Origin: Lachnospiraceae bacterium
GTDB lineage: Bacteria > Bacillota > Clostridia > Lachnospirales > Lachnospiraceae
Assembly: GCA_900766925.1 (NCBI GenBank)
Contig: CAAFXG010000330.1
Location: forward strand, 1-64,000
Reading direction: 5' to 3'
Length of the DNA: 64,000 nt
Shown here: positions 35,150 to 44,928 of the stretch, in pieces
How the letters are laid out: every line of letters begins with the position of its first letter
Position numbering within the stretch: position 1 is the stretch's first letter
Made by a program: the position numbers and the translations under genes
Notes under the pieces: generated by a model
What the model was told of the DNA's origin: nothing
Databases searched by the model: none
The model's input: only the letters and a program-made list of their open reading frames with translations

Positions 35150-37042
35150 CTAATACTTTATCCTCGTCTGTGACGATGAAATCCAGCCGGTATATAATTT
35201 ACTGCCCTTTACAACCGCTACCTTGTACCAGGTTGTCTTACCCTTTTCCTTAGTCTTTAAAATATTAACAACTGCCTTATTGGAAATCCTTGTAATGCGC
35301 TTTGAGGAAGTTGAATAAGATGCATACACATTCACCTTACCCTTGGATTTAATCGTTCCCTTCTGCGCAATATTAACTCTCTTTCCAAGGATATATCCAC
35401 TATATGTCTTGTTATCTGAGTCTTTATATTTAACCTTGTACCATATATTTCCTACACTATCCTGTCTGCTTACGCCGGCAGTAAGAATGGTATCCTTATC
35501 AACCCTGCATATCAGCTTTGATGCTGTATTAGGCTTTGAATATATTCTTGATGTTTTCTTTACTATTGCAGTTCTCTTGTATCCTATTTTGGTATAGAGT
35601 CCGGAAACATCCGAAAACTCGCTGTAGTATTTTCTTCCATCTACCAGAACATAGCTTCTAATCTTGTAATAATAGTACTTACCCGGCTCAAGGCTCTTAT
35701 TCTTATATGATGTAATCTTATTGTCAGTAATAGTTTTAATGCGCTTATATGTACCATCTACAGAATCCGCCCTGTAAATCTGATACCCCGTAGCGTTTTC
35801 ATCACATTCCCAATTAATTGTCATATATGTATCTGCCTTGTCCGACGCTGTTACGCGTGAAGGCTTCCCGGGTTTAATAATAAATGATATGGTTTGCGTT
35901 CCCTTGTATTCGCCCATACCGGTTATTGTGATTGTAGCCTTACCCGGCTTCTTATTATCCTTATATTGTATTGTATAGTCTGTCTTGTTTTTCAGTTTGC
36001 TTCCTTTGTAACTTAAGCTTACTGCCGGCTTAATTTTACTTCCTGTATATACAGCATTTTTCACCTTACTAACTTCTGCCTTCGTGATGGAAATCTGCTT
36101 AACAGCAGCTTTTAGAAAGTTGTCGGTGCTCTTACTGTAATAGTAATCCATATCTACGGAGCCGTTTATTCCATCAACGCTACCCGTTGATGAATACTGC
36201 CAGAAATCAAACTCACCGGCATAGTCTGTATCAGTGGTATAATGGGCAAGCCATACTCTGTATCCGGCATCAGTTATGTCCGAAGCGTTAAGTTGATTTT
36301 CAAGCATATATTTATTGGCATATACCATTGGGGTATATCCGGCTTTGGATATTTTCTTGCAAAACGCCTTACATATTGCGGTTGCAGCCTTCTTCGAAAG
36401 GTTTGCGTTAAAAAGTCTTCCTCCCGTAGGGGAACCGGAAGCATACTCATAATCCATTACAAGCGGCAATGAAATCTTATACTTTCTGACATTATCCAGG
36501 ATATACTGTGCTTCCTCCTCAGCCTCCTTCACAGTAATAGCCTGTGAGAAAATGTATACTCCAAGCTTTATTCCCGCAGCAGAAGCATTTTTCATGTTGG
36601 TTTCAAAATATGTATCCTTTGTTGACGGACCCAAGGTACCGGCTTCCCCATATCCACGGTATCCTACCCTGATGAATGCATAATCTATTCCGGCTGCCTT
36701 TACCCTCTTCCAGTCAATCTCTCCCTGCCACTGACTTACGTCGATGCAGTTGACCATCTTCCTCTTGGCAAATCTGCTCTGATGTGTGTACATAAGTCCG
36801 GTATAAGGATTAACCTCATCACTGCCTGCAGCCCCCCGCAAAACCATGTAGTCTGCAGCGGACTCTGCACTCTGTCCGTATGCACTTACACTATTGTCAT
36901 AAAAATCATCCGGAATATTCTCACCGGATAAACGTCCGGCTCCCGGGTCATCATTGGCTGCGTATACATCAAAGCCACCAAAAGCACATAGTGTTACAAT
37001 TAATATTACTGATAACAGCCAGAATCTAAGCTTGTTTTTCAT
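35150..37042 (-). CDS. Secreted GH25 lysozyme with Fn3 and SH3-like domains
   Basis: A 630-aa exported muramidase. The start at ATG 37042 has AAGGAAG upstream and begins a signal peptide (MKNKLRFWLLSVILIVTLCA). A GH25 domain spans about residues 95-310, with NCIDVSQWQGEIDW (Asp101) near the start, LPLVMDYEYASG holding the catalytic acidic pair, and FDFWQYSSTGSVDG near the end. One region resembling a bacterial Ig-like fold (KNKTDYTIQYKDNKKPGKAT), one Fn3 domain (INWECDENATGYQIYRADS) and two SH3-like domains (TARIYSKPNTASKLI-type and VNVYASYSTSSKRI) follow. The last probably bind the wall. It cuts peptidoglycan beta-1,4 glycosidic bonds; likely role is wall remodelling or lysis of other cells. 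Confidence 0.88.
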   Translation of the reverse strand: MKNKLRFWLLSVILIVTLCAFGGFDVYAANDDPGAGRLSGENIPDDFYDNSVSAYGQSAESAADYMVLRGAAGSDEVNPYTGLMYTHQSRFAKRKMVNCIDVSQWQGEIDWKRVKAAGIDYAFIRVGYRGYGEAGTLGPSTKDTYFETNMKNASAAGIKLGVYIFSQAITVKEAEEEAQYILDNVRKYKISLPLVMDYEYASGSPTGGRLFNANLSKKAATAICKAFCKKISKAGYTPMVYANKYMLENQLNASDITDAGYRVWLAHYTTDTDYAGEFDFWQYSSTGSVDGINGSVDMDYYYSKSTDNFLKAAVKQISITKAEVSKVKNAVYTGSKIKPAVSLSYKGSKLKNKTDYTIQYKDNKKPGKATITITGMGEYKGTQTISFIIKPGKPSRVTASDKADTYMTINWECDENATGYQIYRADSVDGTYKRIKTITDNKITSYKNKSLEPGKYYYYKIRSYVLVDGRKYYSEFSDVSGLYTKIGYKRTAIVKKTSRIYSKPNTASKLICRVDKDTILTAGVSRQDSVGNIWYKVKYKDSDNKTYSGYILGKRVNIAQKGTIKSKGKVNVYASYSTSSKRITRISNKAVVNILKTKEKGKTTWYKVAVVKGSKLYTGWISSSQTRIKY

Positions 37043-37062
37043 AGATTTCTTCCTTTCATCTT

Positions 37063-38769
37063 CTATTTTCCTGAAGAATCCTCTGTTGTCTTTGACCAAT
37101 CCTTTTCCTTAATCTCGACACGACGTATCTTACCACTAACTGTCTTAGGCAGTTCTTTCACAAATTCGATAGTCTTTGGTCTCTTATATGAAGCAAGATT
37201 ACTCTTGAAAAACTTCATCATCTGGTTCTTGAGCGAATCATCCGGCTCCACTCCATCCGCAAGTACAACACTGGCCTTAATTCCCTGTCCGCGCAGTAAA
37301 TCAGGAACTGCCGTTACCGCACATTCTACAACATAAGGAAGCTTCATTATTTCATTTTCAATTTCAAATGGTCCAACTCTGTATCCGCTGGACTTAATTA
37401 CATCATCAACTCTGCCTACATACCACAGATAACCGTCATTGTCCTTGTATGCAGTGTCACCTGTATGGTAGTAACCATCGTAGATAACATTTTCAGTTTT
37501 CTTCTCGTCAAGATAGTATCCAAGGAAAAGTCCTGCAGGATAACCATCCTTGACAGAGATTACAACCTCTCCTGTGTCACCTACATCTGCCATTGTACCA
37601 TCAGACAGCATAATGTCAACCTTATACTGTGGACTAGGCTTACCCATTGAACCCGGTCTTGGCGTCATACCTGCCAGATTGCCTACAGTAAGGGTTGTCT
37701 CAGTCTGTCCAAAGCCCTCCATTATCTTAAGGCCGGTCTGTTGAAGGAACTTCTCATATACCTTAGGATTTAAAGCCTCTCCCGCAGTAGCCGCAGTCTG
37801 GAGGTTAGACAAATCATATTTGCCGAGGTTCATACGAACAAGAACCCTGTATACGGTAGGTGGTGCACAGAAGGTAGTAATCTTATATTTTTCTAACATT
37901 TCCATTATTTCATTGGCCTTGAAGTCATCGAAATCATAAGTAAATACTGCCGCCTCAGCAAGCCACTGTCCATAGAGCTTACCCCATAATGCCTTGCCCC
38001 AGCCTGTATCACTTATGGTAAAATGAATTCCCTCAGGATCAACCTGCTGCCAGTATTTGGCTGTTACATAATGCCCGAGGGCATATTTATAGGTATGCTC
38101 TGCAATCTTAGGGTAAGAGGTTGTTCCTGATGTAAAGAACATAAGCATAGGATCATCTCCGCCTGCACAATTGGCCGGCTTCTTAAAGTCTGATGTGAAA
38201 TATCTTACATCTCGATTAAAGTTTCTCCAGCCCTTGAGCACCGGTGCACCAACCATTATCTTTGCCTTAAGACCATCATAATTTCTTGATGCCTTTTCAA
38301 GCTCGATGCCGACCTTGCCGTCAGCGGTACATACAACAGCGTCAACCTTTGCTGCCTTGAGTCTGTACTCAAAATCCTTCTTCATAAGAAGATTTGTGGC
38401 AGGAATTGCAACCGCACCTATCTTGTGAAGTGCAAGTATTGCAAACCAGAACTGGTAGTGTCTTTTCAGGACAAGCATAACCCTATCGCCACGTTTAATT
38501 CCCAAAAATCTGAAATAGTTTGCAACCTGATTCGAATATACCATCATATCCTTAAAGGTAATTCTTCTCTCCTTGCCTTCTCTGGATACATGGAGCATCG
38601 CCAGCTTATCCGGCTTGGTTCTTCCCAAAACATCAACTACATCATATGCAAAATTAAAATGTTCATCATTATGAAATTCTATGGCTGATAAAACACCATT
38701 TTCATCCTTTGCTGTAGAAATATACTTACCTGCTATGCCCTCTTCAGGCGTCATAATTGTATTACCCAT
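37063..38769 (-). CDS. Acyl-CoA synthetase, AMP-forming (medium-chain/acetyl type)
   Basis: A 568-aa adenylate-forming enzyme that activates a carboxylic acid to its CoA ester. The P-loop motif is MLMFFTSGTTSYPKIAEHTY; GFGQTETTLTVGNLAGMTPR is the adenylate-binding block; HTGDTAYKDNDGYLWYVGRVDDVIKSSG and PKTVSGKIRRVEI (with catalytic Lys) are the hinge and C-terminal motifs. It groups with MACS-type synthetases. The start at ATG 38769 is eight bases after AGAGGA. A 23-bp operator-like palindrome lies about 45 bases before it. The acid is unknown; short-chain acids such as butyrate are plausible in a gut anaerobe. Confidence 0.88.
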   Translation of the reverse strand: MGNTIMTPEEGIAGKYISTAKDENGVLSAIEFHNDEHFNFAYDVVDVLGRTKPDKLAMLHVSREGKERRITFKDMMVYSNQVANYFRFLGIKRGDRVMLVLKRHYQFWFAILALHKIGAVAIPATNLLMKKDFEYRLKAAKVDAVVCTADGKVGIELEKASRNYDGLKAKIMVGAPVLKGWRNFNRDVRYFTSDFKKPANCAGGDDPMLMFFTSGTTSYPKIAEHTYKYALGHYVTAKYWQQVDPEGIHFTISDTGWGKALWGKLYGQWLAEAAVFTYDFDDFKANEIMEMLEKYKITTFCAPPTVYRVLVRMNLGKYDLSNLQTAATAGEALNPKVYEKFLQQTGLKIMEGFGQTETTLTVGNLAGMTPRPGSMGKPSPQYKVDIMLSDGTMADVGDTGEVVISVKDGYPAGLFLGYYLDEKKTENVIYDGYYHTGDTAYKDNDGYLWYVGRVDDVIKSSGYRVGPFEIENEIMKLPYVVECAVTAVPDLLRGQGIKASVVLADGVEPDDSLKNQMMKFFKSNLASYKRPKTIEFVKELPKTVSGKIRRVEIKEKDWSKTTEDSSGK

Positions 38770-38812
38770 TGTCAATTCCTCTTTCTAGCTCAAATAGTTT
38801 ACAATATTTTTA

Positions 38813-38835
38813 TATGTAGTTTTGAAAACTACGTA
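38813..38835. promoter_or_regulatory. Operator-like palindrome upstream of the acyl-CoA synthetase
   Basis: A perfect 17-bp palindrome (GTAGTTTT-G-AAAACTAC, 38816-38832) with further near-symmetric flanks lies 45 bases before the synthetase start. The symmetry fits a dimeric repressor such as a TetR or MarR family member. A direct repeat ACGTAT follows. Confidence 0.4.
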
Positions 38836-38898
38836 TTTCATTTTACGTATTACCACTTGAATTGTCAAGAGAAAGCTTCTTATATATTGCTTTTTCTT

Positions 38899-39513
38899 CT
38901 ACAGCTCAATGCCCTCTCTGGCATAAATTCCCCTATCAAAGGGGTGCTTTTCTTTTTTCATTTCGGTAACGTAGTCGGCCAGCCGCAGAAGTGGCTGTGA
39001 CGGATTTCGTCCCGTAAGAATCACCTCATATTCGCAATTCTCACAGTTGTCTCCGACTTTTTTCCATTTTTCTAATTTATCTATTAGTACGGCTTCATCA
39101 AGCAAATCATAATTACAGGCATGTAAAACCTCATCAAGAATTATTACTCCCCTTATCAAAGAGCTGTTGGCGGAGGTGTTTTCCTGAGAATTGCCCACTA
39201 TACTGTTCATGTTTTGTTCTGCAGTATTACCGATTGAAGCAATAATTTCTCCACAGGTCTCAAGCAGTCCTGCATAGGCTTCCCTGGTCTCTTGTTTCTG
39301 CTCGTTTGTCATATTTCTGATGAAGCCGTGGAAACATTCTGAATGAAGCACTTCAATTCCCGGTATCTGCTTAAGAACCGAGATTTCCCCTGAACTCTCA
39401 TCCTTAAGAAACTGAGCAAATACAACCGGTATGCCATGCCCCGCAGCTCTTATTGCAAGTCCTATAGCTGCGGTAGTTTTTCCCTTTCCGTCACCATGAT
39501 ATATCTGAATCAT
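38899..39513 (-). CDS. cobO: Corrinoid adenosyltransferase (CobA/CobO/BtuR type)
   Basis: A 204-aa ATP:cob(I)alamin adenosyltransferase that adds the upper adenosyl ligand. The P-loop is GDGKGKTTAAIGLAIRAAGH, and the GVIILDEVLHACNYDLLDE and VILTGRNPSQPLLRLADYVTEM motifs follow. Residues about 95-119 are a Ser/Asn-rich insertion (GNTAEQNMNSIVGNSQENTS) not usual in the family, just before the LDEV strand. It is the last gene of the cobalamin cluster. Confidence 0.92.
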   Translation of the reverse strand: MIQIYHGDGKGKTTAAIGLAIRAAGHGIPVVFAQFLKDESSGEISVLKQIPGIEVLHSECFHGFIRNMTNEQKQETREAYAGLLETCGEIIASIGNTAEQNMNSIVGNSQENTSANSSLIRGVIILDEVLHACNYDLLDEAVLIDKLEKWKKVGDNCENCEYEVILTGRNPSQPLLRLADYVTEMKKEKHPFDRGIYAREGIEL

Positions 39514-39533
39514 TTCAACATCTCCAAAAATCT

Positions 39534-41048
39534 TTAAATTCCTATTATCTTATATACTTCCTTCATATCTAAATTTGCCCTTATAACATCTGCAAGAAGG
39601 TCAAACTGTTGCTCCTTATATTCTGCATATGTCATGGTATTTCCTGCCACATACTGAATATTTTTTCTGTCGCAGCACATTTTGACAAAAGCACTTCTAA
39701 AATCCTCATCGTCAAAAATCCCATGAAGATATGTTCCAAATACATTTCCAGCGCAACAGCCATCCACATTGTCAGCCAGCTTTATTGCACCATTATATGA
39801 TTTATCAATGTATTCAGTCCTTCCCATATGAATTTCATAGCCGCAAACCTCCCTGCCGGATAATGGCGCATACGAACCGGTTAAGGTCTTAATACTTCCT
39901 CTAGTCTGTGTTCTCTGCTTTTCCGGTTCAAAAGCTGTACATACAGGTAACAGTCCAAGGCCACGGATGTGTTTTGTATTCCCCTCCAAACCAAGGCTGT
40001 CTGTTATGTCCTCCCCCAGCATCTGATAGCCACCACAAATTCCAAAAATCAGGGTATCCTGACTGGCAAGTCTAAGTATCCGGGTTTCTAATCCGGACTC
40101 CCTCAACCATTTTAAGTCATTTATCGTATTTTTGGTACCCGGTAAAATTATCAAGTCGGGAGCTCCAAGCTCGCCGGCTTTGCTTACATACCTTATTTTT
40201 ATTGTATTTTCAAGGCCTAACGACTGAAAGTCGGTAAAATTGGAAATTTTAGGGAATCGTATAATTGCAACATCTATTATATTTCTAACATTTCCATCTG
40301 AACCAACTGCAGTCCAATTCGTATTAAGCCTTTCAGACAGTGAGTCCTCATCCTCAATATCTGCATCAGTGTACGGAACAACTCCCAGCACTGTTTTCCC
40401 ACATTTTTCGGTAATCATTTCAAGTCCGGGCTCCAATATTTTTTTGTCACCACGAAACTTATTGATTATCAGTCCTTTTATTCTGTCTCGTTCCTCCTCA
40501 TCGAGCAACATAACAGTACCTATAAGCTGGGCAAACACACCACCTCTGTCTATATCTCCAACAAGAAGTACCGGTGAATCCGCAAGCTTTGCCATGCCCA
40601 TATTAACTATATCATCCTGTTTAAGATTAATTTCCGCAGGACTTCCCGCTCCTTCAATCACAATTATGTCATATTCCCTGTCAAGCCTCTCATATGCAGT
40701 CCTTACAGCGGGTATATATTCCTTTTTGTGCTTATAGTAATCCATCGCGCGCATGTCACCGATTACCTCTCCATTAATAATAACCTGTGAACCCATATCT
40801 GTAGTCGGCTTCAGCAAAATAGGATTCATATCAACAGATGGCTTAATCCCGCATGCCTGAGCCTGTACCACCTGAGCCCTTCCCATTTCAAGCCCTTCCT
40901 CAGTAATATACGAATTAAGCGCCATATTCTGTGCCTTAAATGGCGCCACCTTGTAACCATCCTGCTTAAAAATCCTGCACAAGCCTGTTACAATAAGCGA
41001 TTTACCCGCATTACTCATAGTTCCCTGTATCATTATCGGATGTGCCAC
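39534..41048 (-). CDS. cbiP: Cobyric acid synthase (CbiP/CobQ)
   Basis: A 504-aa glutamine-dependent amidotransferase that amidates four side chains of adenosylcobyrinic acid a,c-diamide. The N-terminal ATP-binding domain opens MIQGTMSNAGKSLIVTGLCR with a KPTTDMGSQVIINGEVIGD motif. The C-terminal class I glutaminase has its nucleophile in FGICGGYQMLG and His in GTYLHGIFDDEDF. Length is standard. It is followed 20 bases later by cobO. Confidence 0.94.
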   Translation of the reverse strand: MAHPIMIQGTMSNAGKSLIVTGLCRIFKQDGYKVAPFKAQNMALNSYITEEGLEMGRAQVVQAQACGIKPSVDMNPILLKPTTDMGSQVIINGEVIGDMRAMDYYKHKKEYIPAVRTAYERLDREYDIIVIEGAGSPAEINLKQDDIVNMGMAKLADSPVLLVGDIDRGGVFAQLIGTVMLLDEEERDRIKGLIINKFRGDKKILEPGLEMITEKCGKTVLGVVPYTDADIEDEDSLSERLNTNWTAVGSDGNVRNIIDVAIIRFPKISNFTDFQSLGLENTIKIRYVSKAGELGAPDLIILPGTKNTINDLKWLRESGLETRILRLASQDTLIFGICGGYQMLGEDITDSLGLEGNTKHIRGLGLLPVCTAFEPEKQRTQTRGSIKTLTGSYAPLSGREVCGYEIHMGRTEYIDKSYNGAIKLADNVDGCCAGNVFGTYLHGIFDDEDFRSAFVKMCCDRKNIQYVAGNTMTYAEYKEQQFDLLADVIRANLDMKEVYKIIGI

Positions 41049-41105
41049 CTTAATCCACCTTTCATATCTGTTGTCATTAGGTAATTGTTTTACTTCTATA
41101 TAACT

Positions 41106-42155
41106 CTAATGTAAATATATTTCATTTAACGCATCAATCAATACTATATTTTCACCATGCGAGCGAATGGCAATCCTGAAATATTCATTTGATAATGCTT
41201 CAAAATCCTCACAGCTTCGTATCAATATCTTTTTCTCAAGAAGCTTTGCTTTAAGATTTTTATCTGTCTTAAATAAAAGAAAATTTGCATCTGTATCATA
41301 GAGCTTCTTTATTGGTAATTTTCTAAGCTCCGTCAGCAGATATTCCTTTTCTTCATTTATCAACTTAATAGTTTTATCAAGATATAAATCATCTCTGAGT
41401 GCCTCAATTCCTGCCATCTGCGCTATAACAGATACATTCCATGGCTGCGTCTGGCTTTTCATACCTTCAAGAAGACTTCTATTTACGGATAGAGCATAAC
41501 CAAGCCTCAAGCCTGCCATGGCATAGATTTTTGTAAAGGCCCTAAGTACAACCATATGCTCATATTTCCTGTAACCATTTTCCCCAATCATACTGTATTT
41601 ATAATTATTTACCACAAAGGGCATGAAACATTCATCAAGGAGAAAAAATATGCCAAGCTTCTCACATTTATCAGCAATTCTTATCAATATGTCACTATCA
41701 ATAAGCTCTGCCGTGGGATTGTTCGGATTGCATAATATGACAGCATCAAGGTCGTCATTTATATAATCAATAAAGCTATCGTTTAACACAAATCTGTTAT
41801 AACACTCTTTCAGGTTATAGTATATAACACTTCCTCCTGCTGCCCTCACAGCACACTCATACTCGGTAAATGCAGGTGCAACGGTAAGTACTTTTGCAGG
41901 TCTTAACGCGTGACAAAACATGTAGATTAATTCTGCAGCACCATTTGCAACAATAATCTCATCCTCTGCTACGCCCTTTGATAAAGCAATAGCACGAGTA
42001 AGTGCCTCGGCCTCAGTGTCAGGATAATGTGACGCCATTTCTACAGCACGCTTTGCAGCTTCAATGCAGGCAGATGGCATTCCCAGTGGATTCACGTTTA
42101 CTGAAAAATCATATTCTATTTGTTGCCTGTAAATGTCTCCTCCATGAAAAGTCAT
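41106..42155 (-). CDS. cobD: L-threonine-O-3-phosphate decarboxylase (CobD, HisC-like)
   Basis: A 349-aa PLP enzyme resembling histidinol-phosphate aminotransferase that makes (R)-1-amino-2-propanol phosphate for the nucleotide loop. It opens FHGGDIYRQQIEYDFSVNVN, as CobD proteins do. Other motifs are CNPNNPTAELIDSDIL and the PLP lysine in VVLRAFTKIYAMAGLRLGYA. The start at ATG 42155 has GGGAGGGTAG upstream. CbiB follows upstream with a four-base gap; the two products act in succession. Confidence 0.9.
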   Translation of the reverse strand: MTFHGGDIYRQQIEYDFSVNVNPLGMPSACIEAAKRAVEMASHYPDTEAEALTRAIALSKGVAEDEIIVANGAAELIYMFCHALRPAKVLTVAPAFTEYECAVRAAGGSVIYYNLKECYNRFVLNDSFIDYINDDLDAVILCNPNNPTAELIDSDILIRIADKCEKLGIFFLLDECFMPFVVNNYKYSMIGENGYRKYEHMVVLRAFTKIYAMAGLRLGYALSVNRSLLEGMKSQTQPWNVSVIAQMAGIEALRDDLYLDKTIKLINEEKEYLLTELRKLPIKKLYDTDANFLLFKTDKNLKAKLLEKKILIRSCEDFEALSNEYFRIAIRSHGENIVLIDALNEIYLH

Positions 42156-42159
42156 TTGT

Positions 42160-43161
42160 CTACCCTCCCAGTATAGCCAAAACCAATATTCCTGCACCAC
42201 AAACAAGAAACGAAGTCGCATACATCAGCTTATTAGCCCTCTTAATGTCCTCTGACTCAATACTCCTTATCGGGTCTCCAATAACAGGCTTTTCGTACAG
42301 TTTTCCAAAGTAAAATGCATTTCCCGCAAGCATAACCGATAGTGCACCTGCACAGCAGGCTTCCGTCTGGGCTGAGTTTGGGCTCGCATGTTTATTTCTG
42401 TCACGTTTATATATCTTCCATGCATTCCTGTAATCAAGCCTTAAAAAGGCAGATGCCGCAATCATGAATATTGCTGACACCCTCGATGGTATGTAATTTG
42501 CAATATCATCCAATTTTGCTGCTGCCCTTCCAAAGAATATATATTTATCATTCTTATATCCTATCATGGAATCCATTGTATTTACAGCTTTGTAGAAAAA
42601 TCCGCCTATGGTTCCAAAAGCAAGCATATATAGAAGTGGTGCAATAACTCCATCCGATGTATTTTCAGCTATGGTTTCCACCGTCGCCCTTATAATTCCA
42701 TCCTCATCAAGCTTATCGGTATCTCTGCCTACAATCATTGACACCGCATGTCTTGCATTTTCAAGATTGCCTGACTTAAGCTCCATATATACCTTCATGC
42801 TCTCTACCCTGAGGGATTTCATTGCAAGGAGCTGATAACACATTATACATTCAACACCAAATTTCAGCCACGGGTTGACCATTCCGGCTATAAATATTAT
42901 CAGAAGAGGAAGCATAATTGATGCTGTAAGAACAATCATAACCAAAAGCAATCCTGCAACCTGTTTTTTCACCTTATCTTCATCACGACCATCCGATAAC
43001 CCGAATCTCTTTCTCAGCAGTTTCTCTGTCATACTGATGAGATTTCCCATCCCCCTCACGGGATGCCACATAAAATGCGGATCCCCAATTATAAGATCAA
43101 GAATAACCGCAGTAACAACAATTGCTATCCTATTTATAAATAAATTATCAACAATAATCAT
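42160..43161 (-). CDS. cbiB: Adenosylcobinamide-phosphate synthase (CbiB)
   Basis: A 333-aa integral membrane protein that couples aminopropanol phosphate to adenosylcobyric acid. Family hallmarks are the DLIIGDPHFMWHPVRGMGNL start, ARHAVSMIVGRDTDKLDEDG, and TVETIAENTSDGVIAPLLYM. The end region SPNSAQTEACCAGALSVMLA is also characteristic. At least five hydrophobic helices are visible. It abuts the phosphatase gene without a gap. Confidence 0.94.
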   Translation of the reverse strand: MIIVDNLFINRIAIVVTAVILDLIIGDPHFMWHPVRGMGNLISMTEKLLRKRFGLSDGRDEDKVKKQVAGLLLVMIVLTASIMLPLLIIFIAGMVNPWLKFGVECIMCYQLLAMKSLRVESMKVYMELKSGNLENARHAVSMIVGRDTDKLDEDGIIRATVETIAENTSDGVIAPLLYMLAFGTIGGFFYKAVNTMDSMIGYKNDKYIFFGRAAAKLDDIANYIPSRVSAIFMIAASAFLRLDYRNAWKIYKRDRNKHASPNSAQTEACCAGALSVMLAGNAFYFGKLYEKPVIGDPIRSIESEDIKRANKLMYATSFLVCGAGILVLAILGG

Positions 43162-43788
43162 CTATCCAACTGCCTTTATATTTGTAAGTTTTATTTCATT
43201 TCCATCATTTACAACAAGCTCCGCCTCATATCCATTCCCATTCTTCACCTGCCAGTCAAAATAACCGGAGTGAGGAAAAGAAAACTCATCAAGCAGGGAC
43301 ATTATTGTTCCTCCATGCACTATTAAAATCATAGCTTCTTTGTCAGGATATCTCTGAATTATTTCCCGAAATGCACCCACGCATCTTCGTGAAAATTCCT
43401 TCTTAGTTTCACCACCCGGAAACGAGGCTTCTCCTCCCGAATCTATAAAACGCTGATAATCCGCATTATGCCTCAATTCATCATAATTCCTATACTCAAA
43501 TTCACCAAAATCGCACTCCCTAAGATTATCTACAATTTCACACTTATGCCCCGGAAACAAAATCCCGGCAGTCTCTATACACCGACGCATCGGGCTGGAA
43601 ATTATTTTGTAGCAACCCGGCTTACCTTGTGTATCAAAATCACAGACACCGGTAAGCCGAAGAAAATAGCACCTGCGGGATTCCAATTCTCCCACAGCCG
43701 CTTCAGTTAAGACCTCGTCCGAACGGCCTACATATCTGTGTTCCACGTTACCGGCGGTCTGCCCGTGACGTATCATAAATATTTTCAT
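43162..43788 (-). CDS. cobC: Histidine phosphatase, probable alpha-ribazole phosphatase
   Basis: A 208-aa member of the histidine phosphatase superfamily. The catalytic RHG motif is in MIRHGQTAGNVEHRYVGRSD, a second Arg in ISSPMRRCIETAGI, and the C-terminal His in LIVHGGTIMSLLDEF. In cobalamin clusters this enzyme removes phosphate from alpha-ribazole 5'-phosphate or adenosylcobalamin phosphate. It lies between the CobU-like protein and CbiB, supporting this role. Confidence 0.85.
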   Translation of the reverse strand: MKIFMIRHGQTAGNVEHRYVGRSDEVLTEAAVGELESRRCYFLRLTGVCDFDTQGKPGCYKIISSPMRRCIETAGILFPGHKCEIVDNLRECDFGEFEYRNYDELRHNADYQRFIDSGGEASFPGGETKKEFSRRCVGAFREIIQRYPDKEAMILIVHGGTIMSLLDEFSFPHSGYFDWQVKNGNGYEAELVVNDGNEIKLTNIKAVG

Positions 43789-43796
43789 TATGTCAC

Positions 43797-44144
43797 CTAC
43801 TTAATTTTATGTGCAATTCCACAGACCACCCGATAAACACTATCAGCCTGTTCTGCAAACAGACAATTCACACGCCCATTTATTTCCCGGTATTCTCTCT
43901 GAAATGCATCCATGGGAACAAGTCCATAGCCAAGCTCATCGCTCACTATAACAAGCCTGTCAAAACAGTGGTCGCTCTTAGCCTTTTCAAGCATCATAAC
44001 TGCTTCCTCCACTGGCGAAATACCGGCTTCAAGCTGCGACCTTACGTTAATATGATATGCATTTACAATCTCATATTCTTCACCATAACGACTATTCACA
44101 TATTCTGTTTTACCCTGAAAGGCTCCACCAATTATAAAAATCAT
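43797..44144 (-). CDS. Second, short CobU-like protein
   Basis: A 115-aa protein whose start MIFIIGGAFQGKTEYVNSRY resembles the CobU P-loop, and whose middle (LVIVSDELGYGLVPMDAFQR then EYREINGRVN) matches the CobU strand that ends VxNEIGxGxVP. The family is usually about 170-180 aa; this protein lacks the middle segment and has a compact core. A full-length CobU is encoded at 44929-45474, so this may be a paralogue with another role, or a partner subunit. It lies between cobS and cobC. Confidence 0.75.
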   Translation of the reverse strand: MIFIIGGAFQGKTEYVNSRYGEEYEIVNAYHINVRSQLEAGISPVEEAVMMLEKAKSDHCFDRLVIVSDELGYGLVPMDAFQREYREINGRVNCLFAEQADSVYRVVCGIAHKIK

Positions 44145-44149
44145 ACCCT

Positions 44150-44914
44150 TTATATCCTCATTACAATAACAAGTGTCATTAATATCATAAGCTTCGCAAG
44201 TTGTAGAAAATAGCCTGCCAAATCTCCCGTTATTCCGCCAAATGTCCTATACGCCATATTTCTATAGTAAATAAATGCAACCAGCCCTGCCAGTACCGCT
44301 ACAATTCCATACCTGACATCAACAAGTGCCATCGCCACTGCACACAGAAGAATCCAGAGTACCATAATCCATTTTACAATCCCGGGAGCAGCGTCTGCCG
44401 ACGCAGCAATCATACCGTCCTTTTTAGCCTTTCTAAGCAAAACAACCGAAAGCCCGGACATTGCCCTTACATAAATATGCCCGATTGCCATCACAGCCAC
44501 AGTCAGGATATTCCTTTCCCTTATCAGCTCGTACATAAATCCGAAATACAAAACGAAGTATACTATTCCGTAAATAATAGCAAAGGCTCCCGTATGTGGG
44601 TCCTTTAATATTCTAAGTTTTTCGTCAGCATCCTTATATGAGCTTTTGGCATCTATGGTGTCAAGAAATCCGTCTACATGAATTCCTCCTGTTACCAGCA
44701 CCGGAATACATGTAAGCACTGCCGCACTTAATATTTCACTGCATCCGAGCACACTGACTGTCAAATAGTATAACGCCAGACTAAGTCCTCCGATAACCGC
44801 TCCGACAAAAGGGAAAAAGCACATGCTAAATCTCATGCTTTTCTCATTCCACTCTGTCTTTGGCATTGGAATTTTTGAATATGTAGAAAATGCAATTATC
44901 ATTGATTTAAACAT
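44150..44914 (-). CDS. cobS: Adenosylcobinamide-GDP ribazoletransferase (CobS)
   Basis: A 254-aa membrane protein that joins AdoCbi-GDP with alpha-ribazole to finish cobalamin. The CobS family start MIIAFSTYSKIPMPK is followed by GIHVDGFLDTIDAKSSYKDAD, the metal and substrate site. About six hydrophobic helices follow. The start at ATG 44914 has AGGAGAG upstream. CobU is encoded just upstream, as in many clusters. Confidence 0.93.
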   Translation of the reverse strand: MFKSMIIAFSTYSKIPMPKTEWNEKSMRFSMCFFPFVGAVIGGLSLALYYLTVSVLGCSEILSAAVLTCIPVLVTGGIHVDGFLDTIDAKSSYKDADEKLRILKDPHTGAFAIIYGIVYFVLYFGFMYELIRERNILTVAVMAIGHIYVRAMSGLSVVLLRKAKKDGMIAASADAAPGIVKWIMVLWILLCAVAMALVDVRYGIVAVLAGLVAFIYYRNMAYRTFGGITGDLAGYFLQLAKLMILMTLVIVMRI

Positions 44915-44928
44915 AATTCTCTCCTGTT

